Source: Thiocystis violascens (GTDB lineage Bacteria > Pseudomonadota > Gammaproteobacteria > Chromatiales > Chromatiaceae). Taken from it: a stretch of 64,000 nucleotides of DNA. Of the stretch, positions 28,802 through 39,330 are shown in pieces. The stretch spans positions 111,823 through 175,822 of the forward strand of contig DYNM01000002.1 of assembly GCA_020721065.1 (NCBI GenBank), read 5' to 3'. The notes under the pieces were generated by a model. It searched no databases. It saw only the letters and a program-made list of their open reading frames with translations, and was not told the DNA's origin. A program made the position numbers and the translations under genes. How positions within the stretch are numbered: the stretch's first letter is position 1; every line of letters begins with the position of its first letter.

Positions 28802-28891
28802 GTGAAATTGTTCTTAAATAAATAGACGCGACGCAGACAGTTGATGTGGCGATTATACGGCAGTGACCCGCGCAATTTAGCGCACAATCAA

Positions 28892-28917
28892 CACTGACAA
28901 CCGACAACTGACAACTT
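28892..28917. repeat. ACTGACAACCGACAACTGACAACTT repeat
   Basis: Three consecutive GACAAC(T/C) units directly upstream of thiD, from the same dispersed family as the copies at 20459 and 25461. No opposing arm is seen here. Confidence 0.65.
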
Positions 28918-28923
28918 CTCAAA

Positions 28924-29712
28924 ATGCCCAATCCCCCCATCATCCTCTGCATTGGCGGTCACGACCCCAGCGGTGGTGCTGGCATTCTCGCCGACGCCGA
29001 AGCAATTCGCGCTGCGGGTGGTTTCGCCGTCACCGTCATCACCGCGCTCACCGATCAAGACACCTGCGGTCTGCGCCAGCTTTATCCGCAACCGCCAGCG
29101 CAAATCGCCGCGCAGTGTCGGGCGCTCATTGCTGACAGCGCCCCGAGCGTCATCAAAATTGGTTTACTCGGCAGCGCCGCTGCTGCCGCCGTCGTCAGCG
29201 AACTGCACGATGCGCACCCGCACTTGCCGCTGATTTTAGACCCGGTGTTGGCGACCGGATGCGGACAAGCGGTTGCTGACGCCGACCTGCTGCACGAACT
29301 GCGCGAGCGCCTGATTCCGCGCTGTACCCTCATCACACCCAACGTGCCGGAAGCAGTGGCATTAACCACGCACATTCCCAGCCCAACGGAATTATCTGCG
29401 CGTGTGCTGGCGCTGGGTTCGCGCTGGGCGCTCATCACCGGCACTCACGCTGCCACCGCACAAGTCACCAATCGGCTCTATGGCGCAGACGGCACTGAAC
29501 AGGCGTGGGAATGGCCGCGCTTGCCGAATGACTATCACGGCTCCGGCTGTACCTTGACCAGCGCGGTTGCCGTCCGGCTGGCGCTAGGAATGCCGCTGGT
29601 GGACGCAGTCGCGGCAGCGCAACAGTTCACTTGGGAAAGTTTACAAGCGGCATTTCGCAGCGGACGTTGCCAATTAACGCCCAATCGGTTCCAACACTGT
29701 TTTAGTGCTTAA
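28924..29712 (+). CDS. thiD: Hydroxymethylpyrimidine / phosphomethylpyrimidine kinase
   Basis: ThiD carries out two successive phosphorylations of the thiamine pyrimidine. The 262-residue ribokinase-fold protein has CIGGHDPSGGAGILADAEAI at its start, ILDPVLATGCG and LPNDYHGSGCTLTSAVA with the catalytic Asp/His/Gly segment. No TPP riboswitch is seen in the 120-bp leader. Other thi genes are not adjacent. Confidence 0.94.
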   Translation: MPNPPIILCIGGHDPSGGAGILADAEAIRAAGGFAVTVITALTDQDTCGLRQLYPQPPAQIAAQCRALIADSAPSVIKIGLLGSAAAAAVVSELHDAHPHLPLILDPVLATGCGQAVADADLLHELRERLIPRCTLITPNVPEAVALTTHIPSPTELSARVLALGSRWALITGTHAATAQVTNRLYGADGTEQAWEWPRLPNDYHGSGCTLTSAVAVRLALGMPLVDAVAAAQQFTWESLQAAFRSGRCQLTPNRFQHCFSA

Positions 29713-29759
29713 ACTGCGTGTTTTCAGACAGCAGACTTGACAGTGCGGACATTCCCATC

Positions 29760-29788
29760 TTGCCGATTTTTCAACGCATTGCTAGATT
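29760..29788 (+). promoter_or_regulatory. Possible sigma-70 promoter of mreB
   Basis: TTGCCG and TAGATT are spaced by 17 bp, 111 bp before the mreB start. Each box matches consensus at four of six bases. A TTGACA at 29737 has no good partner. Confidence 0.25.
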
Positions 29789-29790
29789 AG

Positions 29791-30945
<1,155 letters not shown>

Positions 30946-30963
30946 GCGGCTGAGTGATGTTTT

Positions 30964-31857
30964 TTGAGGAATGCCGTTATTAAACCGCTGTTTGTCCACG
31001 CGCCCTCGGCAACGTTTCGTGTGCTTGTGGCAGCAATGATCGCGCTGGGGCTGATGGTGGCGGATCATCGTTATCATCATTTGGAGCTGGCTCGTGCCAC
31101 GCTGGAGACGCTGATTTATCCGATGCAATACGCCGCAAGTTTGCCGGTGCAATTGGTGCGCACCACGCAAAATCGGCTGGATCACGAGGCGCAGTTGCGA
31201 CGGGCAAATGATGATTTGCAACATGAAAATCTGGTGTTGAAAGGGCGATTGCAGCAGTTTGAATCGCTGCGGGCGGAAAATATGCGTCTGCGCGATCTGC
31301 TCGGATCATCGTTTGATGTGGGCGAGCGGGTGTTGATTGCGGAGATTTTGGCGGTTGATCTCGATCCGTATCGGCAGCAGGTCATCATCAATAAAGGCTC
31401 CAATTCGGGCGTGTTTGTCGGTCAGCCGGTGTTGGATGCGCAAGCGGTGATGGGGCAGGTGATTCGGGTGAATGCGTTGTCGTCAACGGTGTTGCTGATT
31501 ACGGATGCGGATCACGCGCTGCCGGTGGAGAGCAATCGCAACGGGTTGCGCACGATTGCTGCGGGCAAGGGTTCGAGCCAAGAGCTTGAATTGCTTTATA
31601 TTTCTAAAAACGCTGACATTCACGTCGGCGATTTATTTGTGACATCAGGCATGGATGAGCGTTTTCCGCCGGGCTATCCGGTGGCACGGGTAAAGACGGT
31701 GCGGCAAGACCCGGATAATCCATTTACGACGGTGGTTGCCGAGCCGACAGCGCGATTGGATCGCAGCCGCGAGGTGTTGCTGGTGTGGGCGCTGAATTTG
31801 ACTCCGGCAGTGGCTCCACCTGCGCCGCCAACCGCCGCAGTGGGCAACGTTAAATGA
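30964..31857 (+). CDS. mreC: Rod shape-determining protein MreC
   Basis: MreC is a bitopic protein linking MreB to the PBP2-RodA synthase. The protein has one N-terminal membrane helix (FRVLVAAMIALGLMVAD), a coiled coil (LRRANDDLQHENLVLKGRL) and the periplasmic beta domains (GSNSGVFVGQPVLDAQAVMGQ, VTSGMDERFPPGYPVARV). The frame opens at TTG 30964. However, family members start MIKPLF, which would correspond to an ATT at 30979 placed 8 bp after a TGAGGA box, so the true start is uncertain. It overlaps mreD by ATGA. Confidence 0.93.
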   Translation: MRNAVIKPLFVHAPSATFRVLVAAMIALGLMVADHRYHHLELARATLETLIYPMQYAASLPVQLVRTTQNRLDHEAQLRRANDDLQHENLVLKGRLQQFESLRAENMRLRDLLGSSFDVGERVLIAEILAVDLDPYRQQVIINKGSNSGVFVGQPVLDAQAVMGQVIRVNALSSTVLLITDADHALPVESNRNGLRTIAAGKGSSQELELLYISKNADIHVGDLFVTSGMDERFPPGYPVARVKTVRQDPDNPFTTVVAEPTARLDRSREVLLVWALNLTPAVAPPAPPTAAVGNVK

Positions 31858-32333
31858 CGATGGTGATGCTGTGGATGGTGATCATCAATCTGATCGTGGC
31901 GCTGTTTTTGACCATCGTGCCGCTGCCGCCCGAGATCAGCGAGTGGCGGCCGCAGTGGGTGACGCTGAGTGTGATTTTCTGGTGTTTGACTGCGCCAGAA
32001 CGGATTGGCGTTTTTTGGGGCTTTGGCAGCGGGTTGATGCTCGATTTATTCACGGGCGGGTTGCTGGGACAACAGGCACTGAGCTTGGCGCTGGTGGCGT
32101 ATGTGACGATCACGCTTCATGCGCGAGTTCGGCTATTTCCACGCTGGCAGCAGAGTTTTTTCGTGTGGATTGTGTTGTTGGCCGAACGCTTGCTGACGCT
32201 GTGGATTTTAGGGGCGACCGGACAGCCGATGCCGACGTTGAGTTATTGGCTACCAACGCTGGTCGGATTGGTGCTTTGGCCAGGGCTGGCGCGGGGGTTG
32301 ACGTGGATTGGTCGTCACACGGGGGCGTTGTGA
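31854..32333 (+). CDS. mreD: Rod shape-determining protein MreD
   Basis: This 159-residue membrane protein has about five predicted helices. The openings VMLWMVIINLIVALFLTIVP and the motif FWGFGSGLMLDLFTGGLLGQ are typical of MreD, which stabilises MreC in the elongasome. Its ATG overlaps the mreC stop. A 73-bp spacer with a repeat separates it from mrdA. Confidence 0.93.
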   Translation: MTMVMLWMVIINLIVALFLTIVPLPPEISEWRPQWVTLSVIFWCLTAPERIGVFWGFGSGLMLDLFTGGLLGQQALSLALVAYVTITLHARVRLFPRWQQSFFVWIVLLAERLLTLWILGATGQPMPTLSYWLPTLVGLVLWPGLARGLTWIGRHTGAL

Positions 32334-32342
32334 AACAACAGA

Positions 32343-32400
32343 GTTGTCAGTTGTCAGGCGGTGACGCGGCAATTGAGCTGCTCACTGACCACTGACAACT
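32343..32400. repeat. AGTTGTCAGTTGTCAG / CACTGACCACTGACAACT inverted repeat
   Basis: Left arm 32343-32357 and right arm 32383-32400 form a hairpin in the mreD-mrdA gap. It is the same family as the copy inside cheA, and it might partly uncouple mrdA from mreBCD. Confidence 0.7.
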
Positions 32401-32406
32401 CAACAC

Positions 32407-34278
32407 ATGCGCCTGACCAGTCTCGAAGAACGCCAGCGCGAGCAGCGCCTCGTTACCAACCGTGCGCTCGTCGCCGGTGCGGTCGTCATCGCTGGCTTGC
32501 TGTTGCTGTGCGTGCGGCTGCTGCATTTGCAAGTGGATCGCCATGAGCATTTTTCCGTGTTATCAATGGAAAATCGCGTCAAAATTCAGCCAGTTCCACC
32601 CACTCGCGGCTTGATTTATGACGCCAAAGGCGTGTTGCTTGCCGATAATCATCCGACCTTCGCGCTTGAAATCACCATCGAAAAAGTCGAAGACCTCGCC
32701 GCCACCATCGACGATCTCGCCAAAATCATCCCCATCGAAGCCAGCGACCGCGCCCGTTTTGAACGCCTCAAGCGCCAGCGAATGCGCTTTCAAAGCGTCC
32801 CCATCCGCCTCAACCTCAGCCACAAAGAAGTCGCCCGGTTCGCCGTCAACAGCTACCGCTTCCCCGGCGTCGATGTCCGCGCTGAACTGATCCGTACCTA
32901 CCCGTTTGCTGAAGCCACTGCGCACGTTCTTGGTTATGTCGGGCGGATCAATGAACGCGAAATGAGCCAGATTGATACCAGCAATTACGCCGGCACCCAT
33001 TTCATCGGCAAAGGCGGGCTGGAGAAAGCACACGAGGACGTGCTGCACGGCAAAGTCGGTTATCAACAAGTTGAGGTGAATGCGCGGGGGCGGATTTTAC
33101 GCACTCTCGAAAGCACTCCGCCCACCTCCGGTCAAGACATCTTTTTATCGCTGGATATGACTTTGCAACAGGCGGCAATTGACGCGCTCGGCGACCGGCG
33201 CGGTGCCGTCGTCGCCATTGATCCCCGCGACGGCAGCGTCTTGGCAATGGTCAGCAAACCCAGTTATGACCCCAATCGTTTCGTCGAAGGCATCAGCGGC
33301 AAGGAATACAACGCCTTGCTGCACTCGATTGATAAACCGCTGTTTGATCGCGCCGCACGGGGACAATATCCGCCCGGCTCCACCGTGAAACCCTTTATTG
33401 GACTCGGCGGCTTGGCAACCGGCGTCACCACTGCGCACAAGACCGTTTATTGCTCCGGCGCGTTCTCGCTGCCCGGACAAAGTCATCGCTTCCGCTGCTG
33501 GCGCAAAGGCGGGCACGGCACCGTTGATCTCGAAAAATCCATCATCGAATCCTGCGATGTCTATTTTTATTCACTCGCCAATCAAATGGGCATCGACCGC
33601 CTGCACAGCTTCCTCAGCCAATTCGGTTTCGGCAGTCGCACCGGCATTGACGTTGCCGGTGAACTCGCCGGACTGCTGCCGTCGCGGGAATGGAAACAAC
33701 GGGTACGGAAGCAAACGTGGTATCCGGGCGAAACGCTGATTGTCGGCATCGGGCAAGGTTCCTTTCTCGCCACGCCGCTGCAACTGGCCGTTGCGACTGC
33801 GACCATCGCCAATCGCGGACGCTTGATCGTGCCGCGCCTCGCTCGCGCCAGCCGCTTTCCCGGTGCTGCGACCGAAACGCCGTTTCCGGTGATCTCGCGG
33901 CAAATCAACGTCGGCAACTCGCGTTATTGGGATCAAGTTATCGCTGCGATGACGCAGGTGGTGGAAAGTCCACGCGGGACTGCCAAACGGATTCGCAGCC
34001 CGGAATATCGCATCGCTGGCAAAACCGGCACCTCGCAGGTATTCACACTCGGACAAAAACAGACTTACAACGCCGCCAAAACGCCAGAACGGATGCGCGA
34101 TCACGCACTCTTTGTCGCCTTTGCGCCGGTTGAAGCGCCGCGCATCGCTGTTGCCGTGCTGGTAGAAAACGGCGGACATGGCGGCTCCGATGCTGCGCCA
34201 GTCGCCCGGCGCGTGATGGACGTGTATCTCGGCAGCAAATCACCGCTGCCACCAGATGAGGCGACTGATGGCGATTAA
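32407..34278 (+). CDS. mrdA: Penicillin-binding protein 2 (peptidoglycan transpeptidase)
   Basis: PBP2 cross-links peptidoglycan during elongation together with RodA. The 623-residue protein has a cytoplasmic N-terminus and one membrane helix (VVIAGLLLLCVRLLHL). It continues with the pedestal domain (PPTRGLIYDAKGVLLADN) and the transpeptidase. The catalytic Ser is in YPPGSTVKPF, SxN is in ESCDVYFYSLAN, and the KTG triad is IAGKTGTSQ. It overlaps rodA by 11 bp. Confidence 0.96.
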   Translation: MRLTSLEERQREQRLVTNRALVAGAVVIAGLLLLCVRLLHLQVDRHEHFSVLSMENRVKIQPVPPTRGLIYDAKGVLLADNHPTFALEITIEKVEDLAATIDDLAKIIPIEASDRARFERLKRQRMRFQSVPIRLNLSHKEVARFAVNSYRFPGVDVRAELIRTYPFAEATAHVLGYVGRINEREMSQIDTSNYAGTHFIGKGGLEKAHEDVLHGKVGYQQVEVNARGRILRTLESTPPTSGQDIFLSLDMTLQQAAIDALGDRRGAVVAIDPRDGSVLAMVSKPSYDPNRFVEGISGKEYNALLHSIDKPLFDRAARGQYPPGSTVKPFIGLGGLATGVTTAHKTVYCSGAFSLPGQSHRFRCWRKGGHGTVDLEKSIIESCDVYFYSLANQMGIDRLHSFLSQFGFGSRTGIDVAGELAGLLPSREWKQRVRKQTWYPGETLIVGIGQGSFLATPLQLAVATATIANRGRLIVPRLARASRFPGAATETPFPVISRQINVGNSRYWDQVIAAMTQVVESPRGTAKRIRSPEYRIAGKTGTSQVFTLGQKQTYNAAKTPERMRDHALFVAFAPVEAPRIAVAVLVENGGHGGSDAAPVARRVMDVYLGSKSPLPPDEATDGD

Positions 34279-35404
34279 AGATTTATCTGCACAACTGAAT
34301 GTTGATGCACAAGCTGCCAAGTTTGGCTTGTGGCGACGACTTCATTTAGATGCTCCGCTGCTGCTGGGTTTACTGACGCTGTGCAGCTTTGGCTTGCTCG
34401 TGGTGTACAGCGCCGGTGATCAAGATATTGAAATCGTTGAACGCCAACTGGTGCGTCTGATCTTGGCGTTTAGCTTGATGATCGCCATTGCGCAGGTGCC
34501 ACCGCGCCTGCTGCGGCAATGGTCGCTGGCGCTGTATGTATTCGGCGTTTTGATGCTGTTTGCCGTACTGCTGTTTGGCACCATCGGCAAAGGCGCACAA
34601 CGCTGGCTTGATCTCGGCGTGATTCGTTTTCAGCCTTCCGAATTGCTCAAATTAGCAGTCCCGATGGCAGTCGCGTGGCTGCTATCACTGCGCCCGCTGC
34701 CACCACGACCGGGCTGGATTCTCACTGCCATTATTTTGACCTTAATTCCGGTGTTATTAATTGCCAAACAGCCTGATTTGGGCACTTCATTATTGGTTCT
34801 GAGCGCCGGGGCGTTGGTATTATTTATGGCGGGATTAAGCTGGATAATGATTGCGGGATTAGGCGCGGTCATTGCGGCAATTGCGCCGGTGGTGTGGATG
34901 TTAATGCACGATTATCAACGCGCCCGTATTTTCACATTTCTCAATCCTGAATCCGATCCACTCGGCACTGGCTATCATATTATTCAATCGCAGATCGCCA
35001 TTGGTTCTGGCGGTTTATATGGCAAAGGCTGGCTGAACGGCACCCAATCACATTTAGAGTTTTTACCTGAACGCCACACTGATTTTATCTTTGCCGTCAT
35101 CGGTGAAGAATTCGGTTTTGCTGGAATTGTGATCTTGCTGGCGTTGTATTTATTTATTATTGGACGCGGTTTAGTAATTGCTGTGCGCAGTACGGATAGT
35201 TATGGACGCACTTTAGCGGGCGGATTAACGCTGGTATTTTTTGTTTATATCTTTGTTAATACCGGCATGGTTACGGGATTATTGCCAGTCGTCGGCGTGC
35301 CCTTACCGTTAATTAGCTATGGCGGCACCTCGATGGTGACATTGTTAATTGGATTTGGAATGATTATGGGAGTTGAAACTCACAAAAAAGCTGCGCCAAC
35401 TTGA
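34268..35404 (+). CDS. rodA: Rod shape-determining protein RodA (SEDS glycosyltransferase)
   Basis: RodA polymerises glycan strands from lipid II with PBP2. The 378-residue polytopic SEDS protein shows GAQRWLDLGVIRFQPSELLK, the catalytic-region motifs KQPDLGTSLLVL and FLPERHTDFIFAVIGEEFG, and GVPLPLISYGGTSM near the end. ATG 34268 follows GAGG at a good distance; an in-frame ATG 12 bp earlier is less likely. It is followed 2 bp later by murI. Confidence 0.96.
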   Translation: MAIKDLSAQLNVDAQAAKFGLWRRLHLDAPLLLGLLTLCSFGLLVVYSAGDQDIEIVERQLVRLILAFSLMIAIAQVPPRLLRQWSLALYVFGVLMLFAVLLFGTIGKGAQRWLDLGVIRFQPSELLKLAVPMAVAWLLSLRPLPPRPGWILTAIILTLIPVLLIAKQPDLGTSLLVLSAGALVLFMAGLSWIMIAGLGAVIAAIAPVVWMLMHDYQRARIFTFLNPESDPLGTGYHIIQSQIAIGSGGLYGKGWLNGTQSHLEFLPERHTDFIFAVIGEEFGFAGIVILLALYLFIIGRGLVIAVRSTDSYGRTLAGGLTLVFFVYIFVNTGMVTGLLPVVGVPLPLISYGGTSMVTLLIGFGMIMGVETHKKAAPT

Positions 35405-35406
35405 AT

Positions 35407-36303
35407 ATGAATCTGCACCAACGCCTGTATAGCGCACCAACTACGCATCAAATACCAAATTCCATTTTACTTCCGCATTACCCACTCGGCGTATTTGATT
35501 CCGGCGTTGGCGGCTTATCCGTACTGCGCGACATTCGCCGCGAATTGCCACATGAACACCTGCTTTACGTCGCCGATTCTGGTCATGCACCCTACGGCGA
35601 CAAACCTACTGAGATGATCATCGCCCGCTCGCTTGCTGTCACCGAATTCTTATTAAATCAAGGTGTTAAAGCGATTGTGATCGCCTGCAACACCGCCACT
35701 GGCGCGGCAGCGCGACTGTTGCGGCAGCGTTATGCGGTGCCAATCATCGGCCTTGAACCCGCCGTCAAACCGGCGCTTGCCTGCACACGTTCCGGCGTGA
35801 TTGGCGTCATGGCGACGCGCCAAACGCTCGCCAGCGCCAAGTTCGCCGCGTTGCTCGCCAAATTTGCGCACCAGCCGGTACGAATCATGCCGCAGCCCTG
35901 TCCGGGCTTGGTGGAACAAGTGGAAGCGGGCGATCTTGACAGCGCCGTGACGCGCCGCTTGGTTGCCGAATTACTCGCGCCGTTGCTGGATGCTGGTGCC
36001 GACACGCTCGTGCTGGGTTGCACCCATTACCCGCATTTAACGTCCCTGATCGCAGAACTTGTCGGCACGAACGTGACCATTTTGGATTCTGGCGCAGCGG
36101 TGGCGCGGCAGGTACGACGGCGCTTGACGGAAACGGCGTTGCTTGCGCCACCATCGCAAATGGGACAGGAATGGTTTTGGACAAGTGGCGAATTAGCGCA
36201 TACACAAATGTTATTAACCCGCTTATGGAATCCAGATACCCATTTATTGCCTTGGATGGCGCAAAATGATCATAATATAAAGAAGGAAAAAGACCATGAT
36301 TGA
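35407..36303 (+). CDS. murI: Glutamate racemase
   Basis: MurI makes D-glutamate for the peptidoglycan stem. The 298-residue protein has both catalytic cysteines, in VIACNTATGAA and VLGCTHYPHL, and the opening GVFDSGVGGLSVLRDI with YVADSGHAPYG. An N-terminal extension of about 25 residues precedes the core. Its place at the end of the shape operon fits a wall-synthesis role. The last 8 bp overlap the start of a restriction-modification gene. Confidence 0.96.
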   Translation: MNLHQRLYSAPTTHQIPNSILLPHYPLGVFDSGVGGLSVLRDIRRELPHEHLLYVADSGHAPYGDKPTEMIIARSLAVTEFLLNQGVKAIVIACNTATGAAARLLRQRYAVPIIGLEPAVKPALACTRSGVIGVMATRQTLASAKFAALLAKFAHQPVRIMPQPCPGLVEQVEAGDLDSAVTRRLVAELLAPLLDAGADTLVLGCTHYPHLTSLIAELVGTNVTILDSGAAVARQVRRRLTETALLAPPSQMGQEWFWTSGELAHTQMLLTRLWNPDTHLLPWMAQNDHNIKKEKDHD

Positions 36304-39300
36304 CATTCAAAACTATTGGCGTGAACTTGATGAATTGCGGCGTATTGCCGGCGCAGAAAATGAAAGCATGTTACGCGCTGCTTTTCAGAATTTGCTGCGT
36401 GATCTTGGTGAACAACAGCACTTAATTGTTGTGGCTGAATATCCATTCAAAGCACCGAATGGAGCCAATTTACGCGCCGATGGCGTGTTATTAGATCGGT
36501 TGCGTTTAGTGCATGGCTGGTGGGAAGCCAAAGACGAAAAAGATGATTTAGAGAAAGAAATCGCGGCTAAATTAGCCAAAGGTTATCCCAACGATAACAT
36601 CATTTTTGAAGATACCTGCACTGCCGTTTTGTTGCAGCAGGGCGCAGAAGTGATGCGTTGTGCGGTAACAGATGGCAAAGCATTGAAGCGGTTGCTGGAT
36701 TGCTTTTTTAGTTATGAATTGCCAGCGGTACAGGATTTTCGTATTGCTCGCAGTCAATTCATGGTTGAATTGCCGGGTGTGGCGCGGGCTTTGAAAGAGT
36801 TGTTAGTTGCTGCACACAATAATCATGCCGCTTTTCAAGCGCAAGCAACTCAATTCTTTGCATTGTGTCAGCGAGCAATTGGCGAGCGCGTCACTAACGA
36901 TCATGTGGATGAAATGCTGATTCAGCATATTCTCACTGATCAAATTTTTCGGGCGATTTTTTCTGATGTTAATTTTCATCAGGAAAACCATTTAGCACGC
37001 GCAATTTGTGAACTAGAAAGCACATTTTTTTATGGTGGAACTCGTAAAGAACTATTAAAACGCTTAGAACCCTATTTTGCTGCAATTCGACGTACTGCTG
37101 CGAATGCAATCACTTCCGCAGAAAAACAGGATTTTCTTAAACAAGTCTATGAAGATTTTTATAGTGCCTACAATCCAAAAGATGCAGATCGTTTAGGTGT
37201 TGTCTATACGCCCAGCGAGGCGGTGCGATTCATTATTACGGGTTGCGATTGGTTAGCACAGCAGCATTTTAATAAACGCTTGGCGGATCCCGGTTTAGAT
37301 ATTCTTGATCCTTGCACGGGAACCGGCACCTTTATTGTCGATTTGATTGAATATCTGCGCGGTGATAAGCAGGCGTTAATCCGTAAATTTGACGGTGAAA
37401 TTCACGCTAATGAAATTTCAATTTTACCGTATTACATTTCGTGCTTAAACATTGAACAAGCCTATTATGAAGCAACTGAACAATGGCGTGAATTTAGCGG
37501 AGCTTGTTTTGTCAATACTTTGGAAAACTGGGGTTTTCAGTTACAACATAAAGGCGCAGTAAACGATTTATTGGGTAGCATTACCAATGAAAACCAACTG
37601 CGCATTTTGAATCAAAATCAATGCACGATTCCGGTGATTTTAGGCAACCCACCGTATAATGCCAACCAGAAAAATGAAAATGACAATAATAAAAATGATC
37701 CGGCGTTATTAGCTGATCAACGTATTAAAGAGACTTATCTGGCAGCGAGTACAGCACAGAAAACCAAGCTCTATGATCCTTATGTACGCTTTTTGCGCTG
37801 GGCATCAGATCGGATTGGTGAACAGGGAATCATTGGCTTTATTACCAATCGCTCTTATCTAGATTCGCGTCAAGCGGATGGCTTGCGTAAAACTTTAGCA
37901 ACTGAGTTTCAGGAAATTTGGATTGTCGATTTAATGGGTGATGTCCGTAAAAACCCTAAAATATCAGGAACTCAGCACAACATTTTTGGCATTCAAACGG
38001 GTGTCGCTATCATGTTTTTAGTACGAAAACCAACACCAGTTGAGGACTGCGTTATTCATTATCTTGCACTAGATGATTTTCTTCCTGCAACTGAAAAACG
38101 CCGCTGGCTATTCCGACAGCAACTGCACATTTTAGTAAGAGCTGGAGAATTTAATCGTATTCGTCCTAACAGCAGCGGCAATTGGTTAAATCAACCACAT
38201 GAGGATTGGAGCAATTGGTTAGCAGTTGCCAGTAAAGAAGGGAAGGCGAAAAAAACGGATGAAGTAATCTTTCGATTGTACTCGTTAGGTGTGGTAACAA
38301 GTCGGGATGAGTGGGTCTATGGATTTAGTGCTCAAGAAGTCACTAAAAAAGTGAAATACTTTATTGGTCACTATGAATCTGTGCGGCGTCTTAAAGCAAG
38401 TTTTGATGAAAAAATCAAGTGGTCTCGTGCAGTAAAAAGCGATCTTCTAAAAAATCGTCGTTATGCGTATAACAGCAAACTTTTAACAAAATCTATTTAT
38501 CGCCCCTTTGTTGCTTTAACGCTTTATTTTTGCAAGGCATTAAACGAAATGCCCTCATTACAACACAAGGTATTTGGATTAAAGTATGACAATGTAGCGA
38601 TTGGTATTTCAGGTACACCGCAGGCAAAACCCTTTCAAACGTTGGCAGTGTCAATGCTGCCCTGTCTTGATTTATTGGAGAAAACCCAGTTTTTACCACT
38701 CTGGGTTTATGCCGTTGATGGCTCCAAACATGACAACATCACGAATTGGGCATTAACGCAATTCCAACAGCATTATGTGAATACGGAAATCACCAAGCGC
38801 GACATTTTCAATTACGTTTACGCCGTGCTGCATGATCCGCGCTATCGGCACAAATTCGCTTTGAATCTCCAAGCCGAATTTCCGCGCATTCCGTTTCATC
38901 CTGAATTCACACAATGGGCGGCGATTGGCGCAACGTTAATTCAAGCTCATGCGTATTTTGAGCAAGTCAAACTGTTTGCATTCAAGCGCGTGGATCACAA
39001 AACGGGAACGCCTAAATGTCGCTTGAAAGCCGATAAAACAGCGGGATCAATTGAGATTGATGGCGTGACGACTTTGGAAAATATCCCGCCGCAAGCGTGG
39101 CAGTATCAACTCGGCAATCGTTCGGCGCTGGAATGGGTGTTGGATCAATACAAAGAGAAAACGCCGAAGGATTTAACCATTCGTGAGCAATTTGATACCT
39201 ATCGTTTTGCCGAGCATAAAGAGCAGGTGATTGAATTATTAGCGCAGGTGTGTCAGGTGAGCGTGGACACAATGACGGCAATTGCCAACTTGGAACAATT

Positions 39301-39319
39301 GCCGTGGAGTGGTGATTAA
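36296..39319 (+). CDS. Single-chain restriction-modification enzyme (type IIG / type ISP-like)
   Basis: The 1007 residues combine three parts. An N-terminal nuclease-like domain has Asp62 in LRADGVLLD and Glu77-x-Lys79 in GWWEAKDEKDD, the PD-ExK pattern. A central gamma-class adenine methyltransferase has ILDPCTGTGTFIVD at about 336-350 and ILGNPPYNANQ at about 450. A long C-terminal region of the kind called the ISP specificity domain ends SVDTMTAIANLEQLPW. Unlike classical type ISP enzymes it has no helicase, so type IIG is a better label. It is translationally coupled to murI (ATGATTGA), with AAGGAAA upstream, and its codon usage is more A+T-rich. Confidence 0.88.
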   Translation: MIDIQNYWRELDELRRIAGAENESMLRAAFQNLLRDLGEQQHLIVVAEYPFKAPNGANLRADGVLLDRLRLVHGWWEAKDEKDDLEKEIAAKLAKGYPNDNIIFEDTCTAVLLQQGAEVMRCAVTDGKALKRLLDCFFSYELPAVQDFRIARSQFMVELPGVARALKELLVAAHNNHAAFQAQATQFFALCQRAIGERVTNDHVDEMLIQHILTDQIFRAIFSDVNFHQENHLARAICELESTFFYGGTRKELLKRLEPYFAAIRRTAANAITSAEKQDFLKQVYEDFYSAYNPKDADRLGVVYTPSEAVRFIITGCDWLAQQHFNKRLADPGLDILDPCTGTGTFIVDLIEYLRGDKQALIRKFDGEIHANEISILPYYISCLNIEQAYYEATEQWREFSGACFVNTLENWGFQLQHKGAVNDLLGSITNENQLRILNQNQCTIPVILGNPPYNANQKNENDNNKNDPALLADQRIKETYLAASTAQKTKLYDPYVRFLRWASDRIGEQGIIGFITNRSYLDSRQADGLRKTLATEFQEIWIVDLMGDVRKNPKISGTQHNIFGIQTGVAIMFLVRKPTPVEDCVIHYLALDDFLPATEKRRWLFRQQLHILVRAGEFNRIRPNSSGNWLNQPHEDWSNWLAVASKEGKAKKTDEVIFRLYSLGVVTSRDEWVYGFSAQEVTKKVKYFIGHYESVRRLKASFDEKIKWSRAVKSDLLKNRRYAYNSKLLTKSIYRPFVALTLYFCKALNEMPSLQHKVFGLKYDNVAIGISGTPQAKPFQTLAVSMLPCLDLLEKTQFLPLWVYAVDGSKHDNITNWALTQFQQHYVNTEITKRDIFNYVYAVLHDPRYRHKFALNLQAEFPRIPFHPEFTQWAAIGATLIQAHAYFEQVKLFAFKRVDHKTGTPKCRLKADKTAGSIEIDGVTTLENIPPQAWQYQLGNRSALEWVLDQYKEKTPKDLTIREQFDTYRFAEHKEQVIELLAQVCQVSVDTMTAIANLEQLPWSGD

Positions 39320-39330
39320 ATGGCGTTTAA

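Noticed and set aside
28802..28923. TPP riboswitch before thiD
   Set aside because: None of the conserved thi-box core was recognised; the gap mainly holds a GACAACT repeat.
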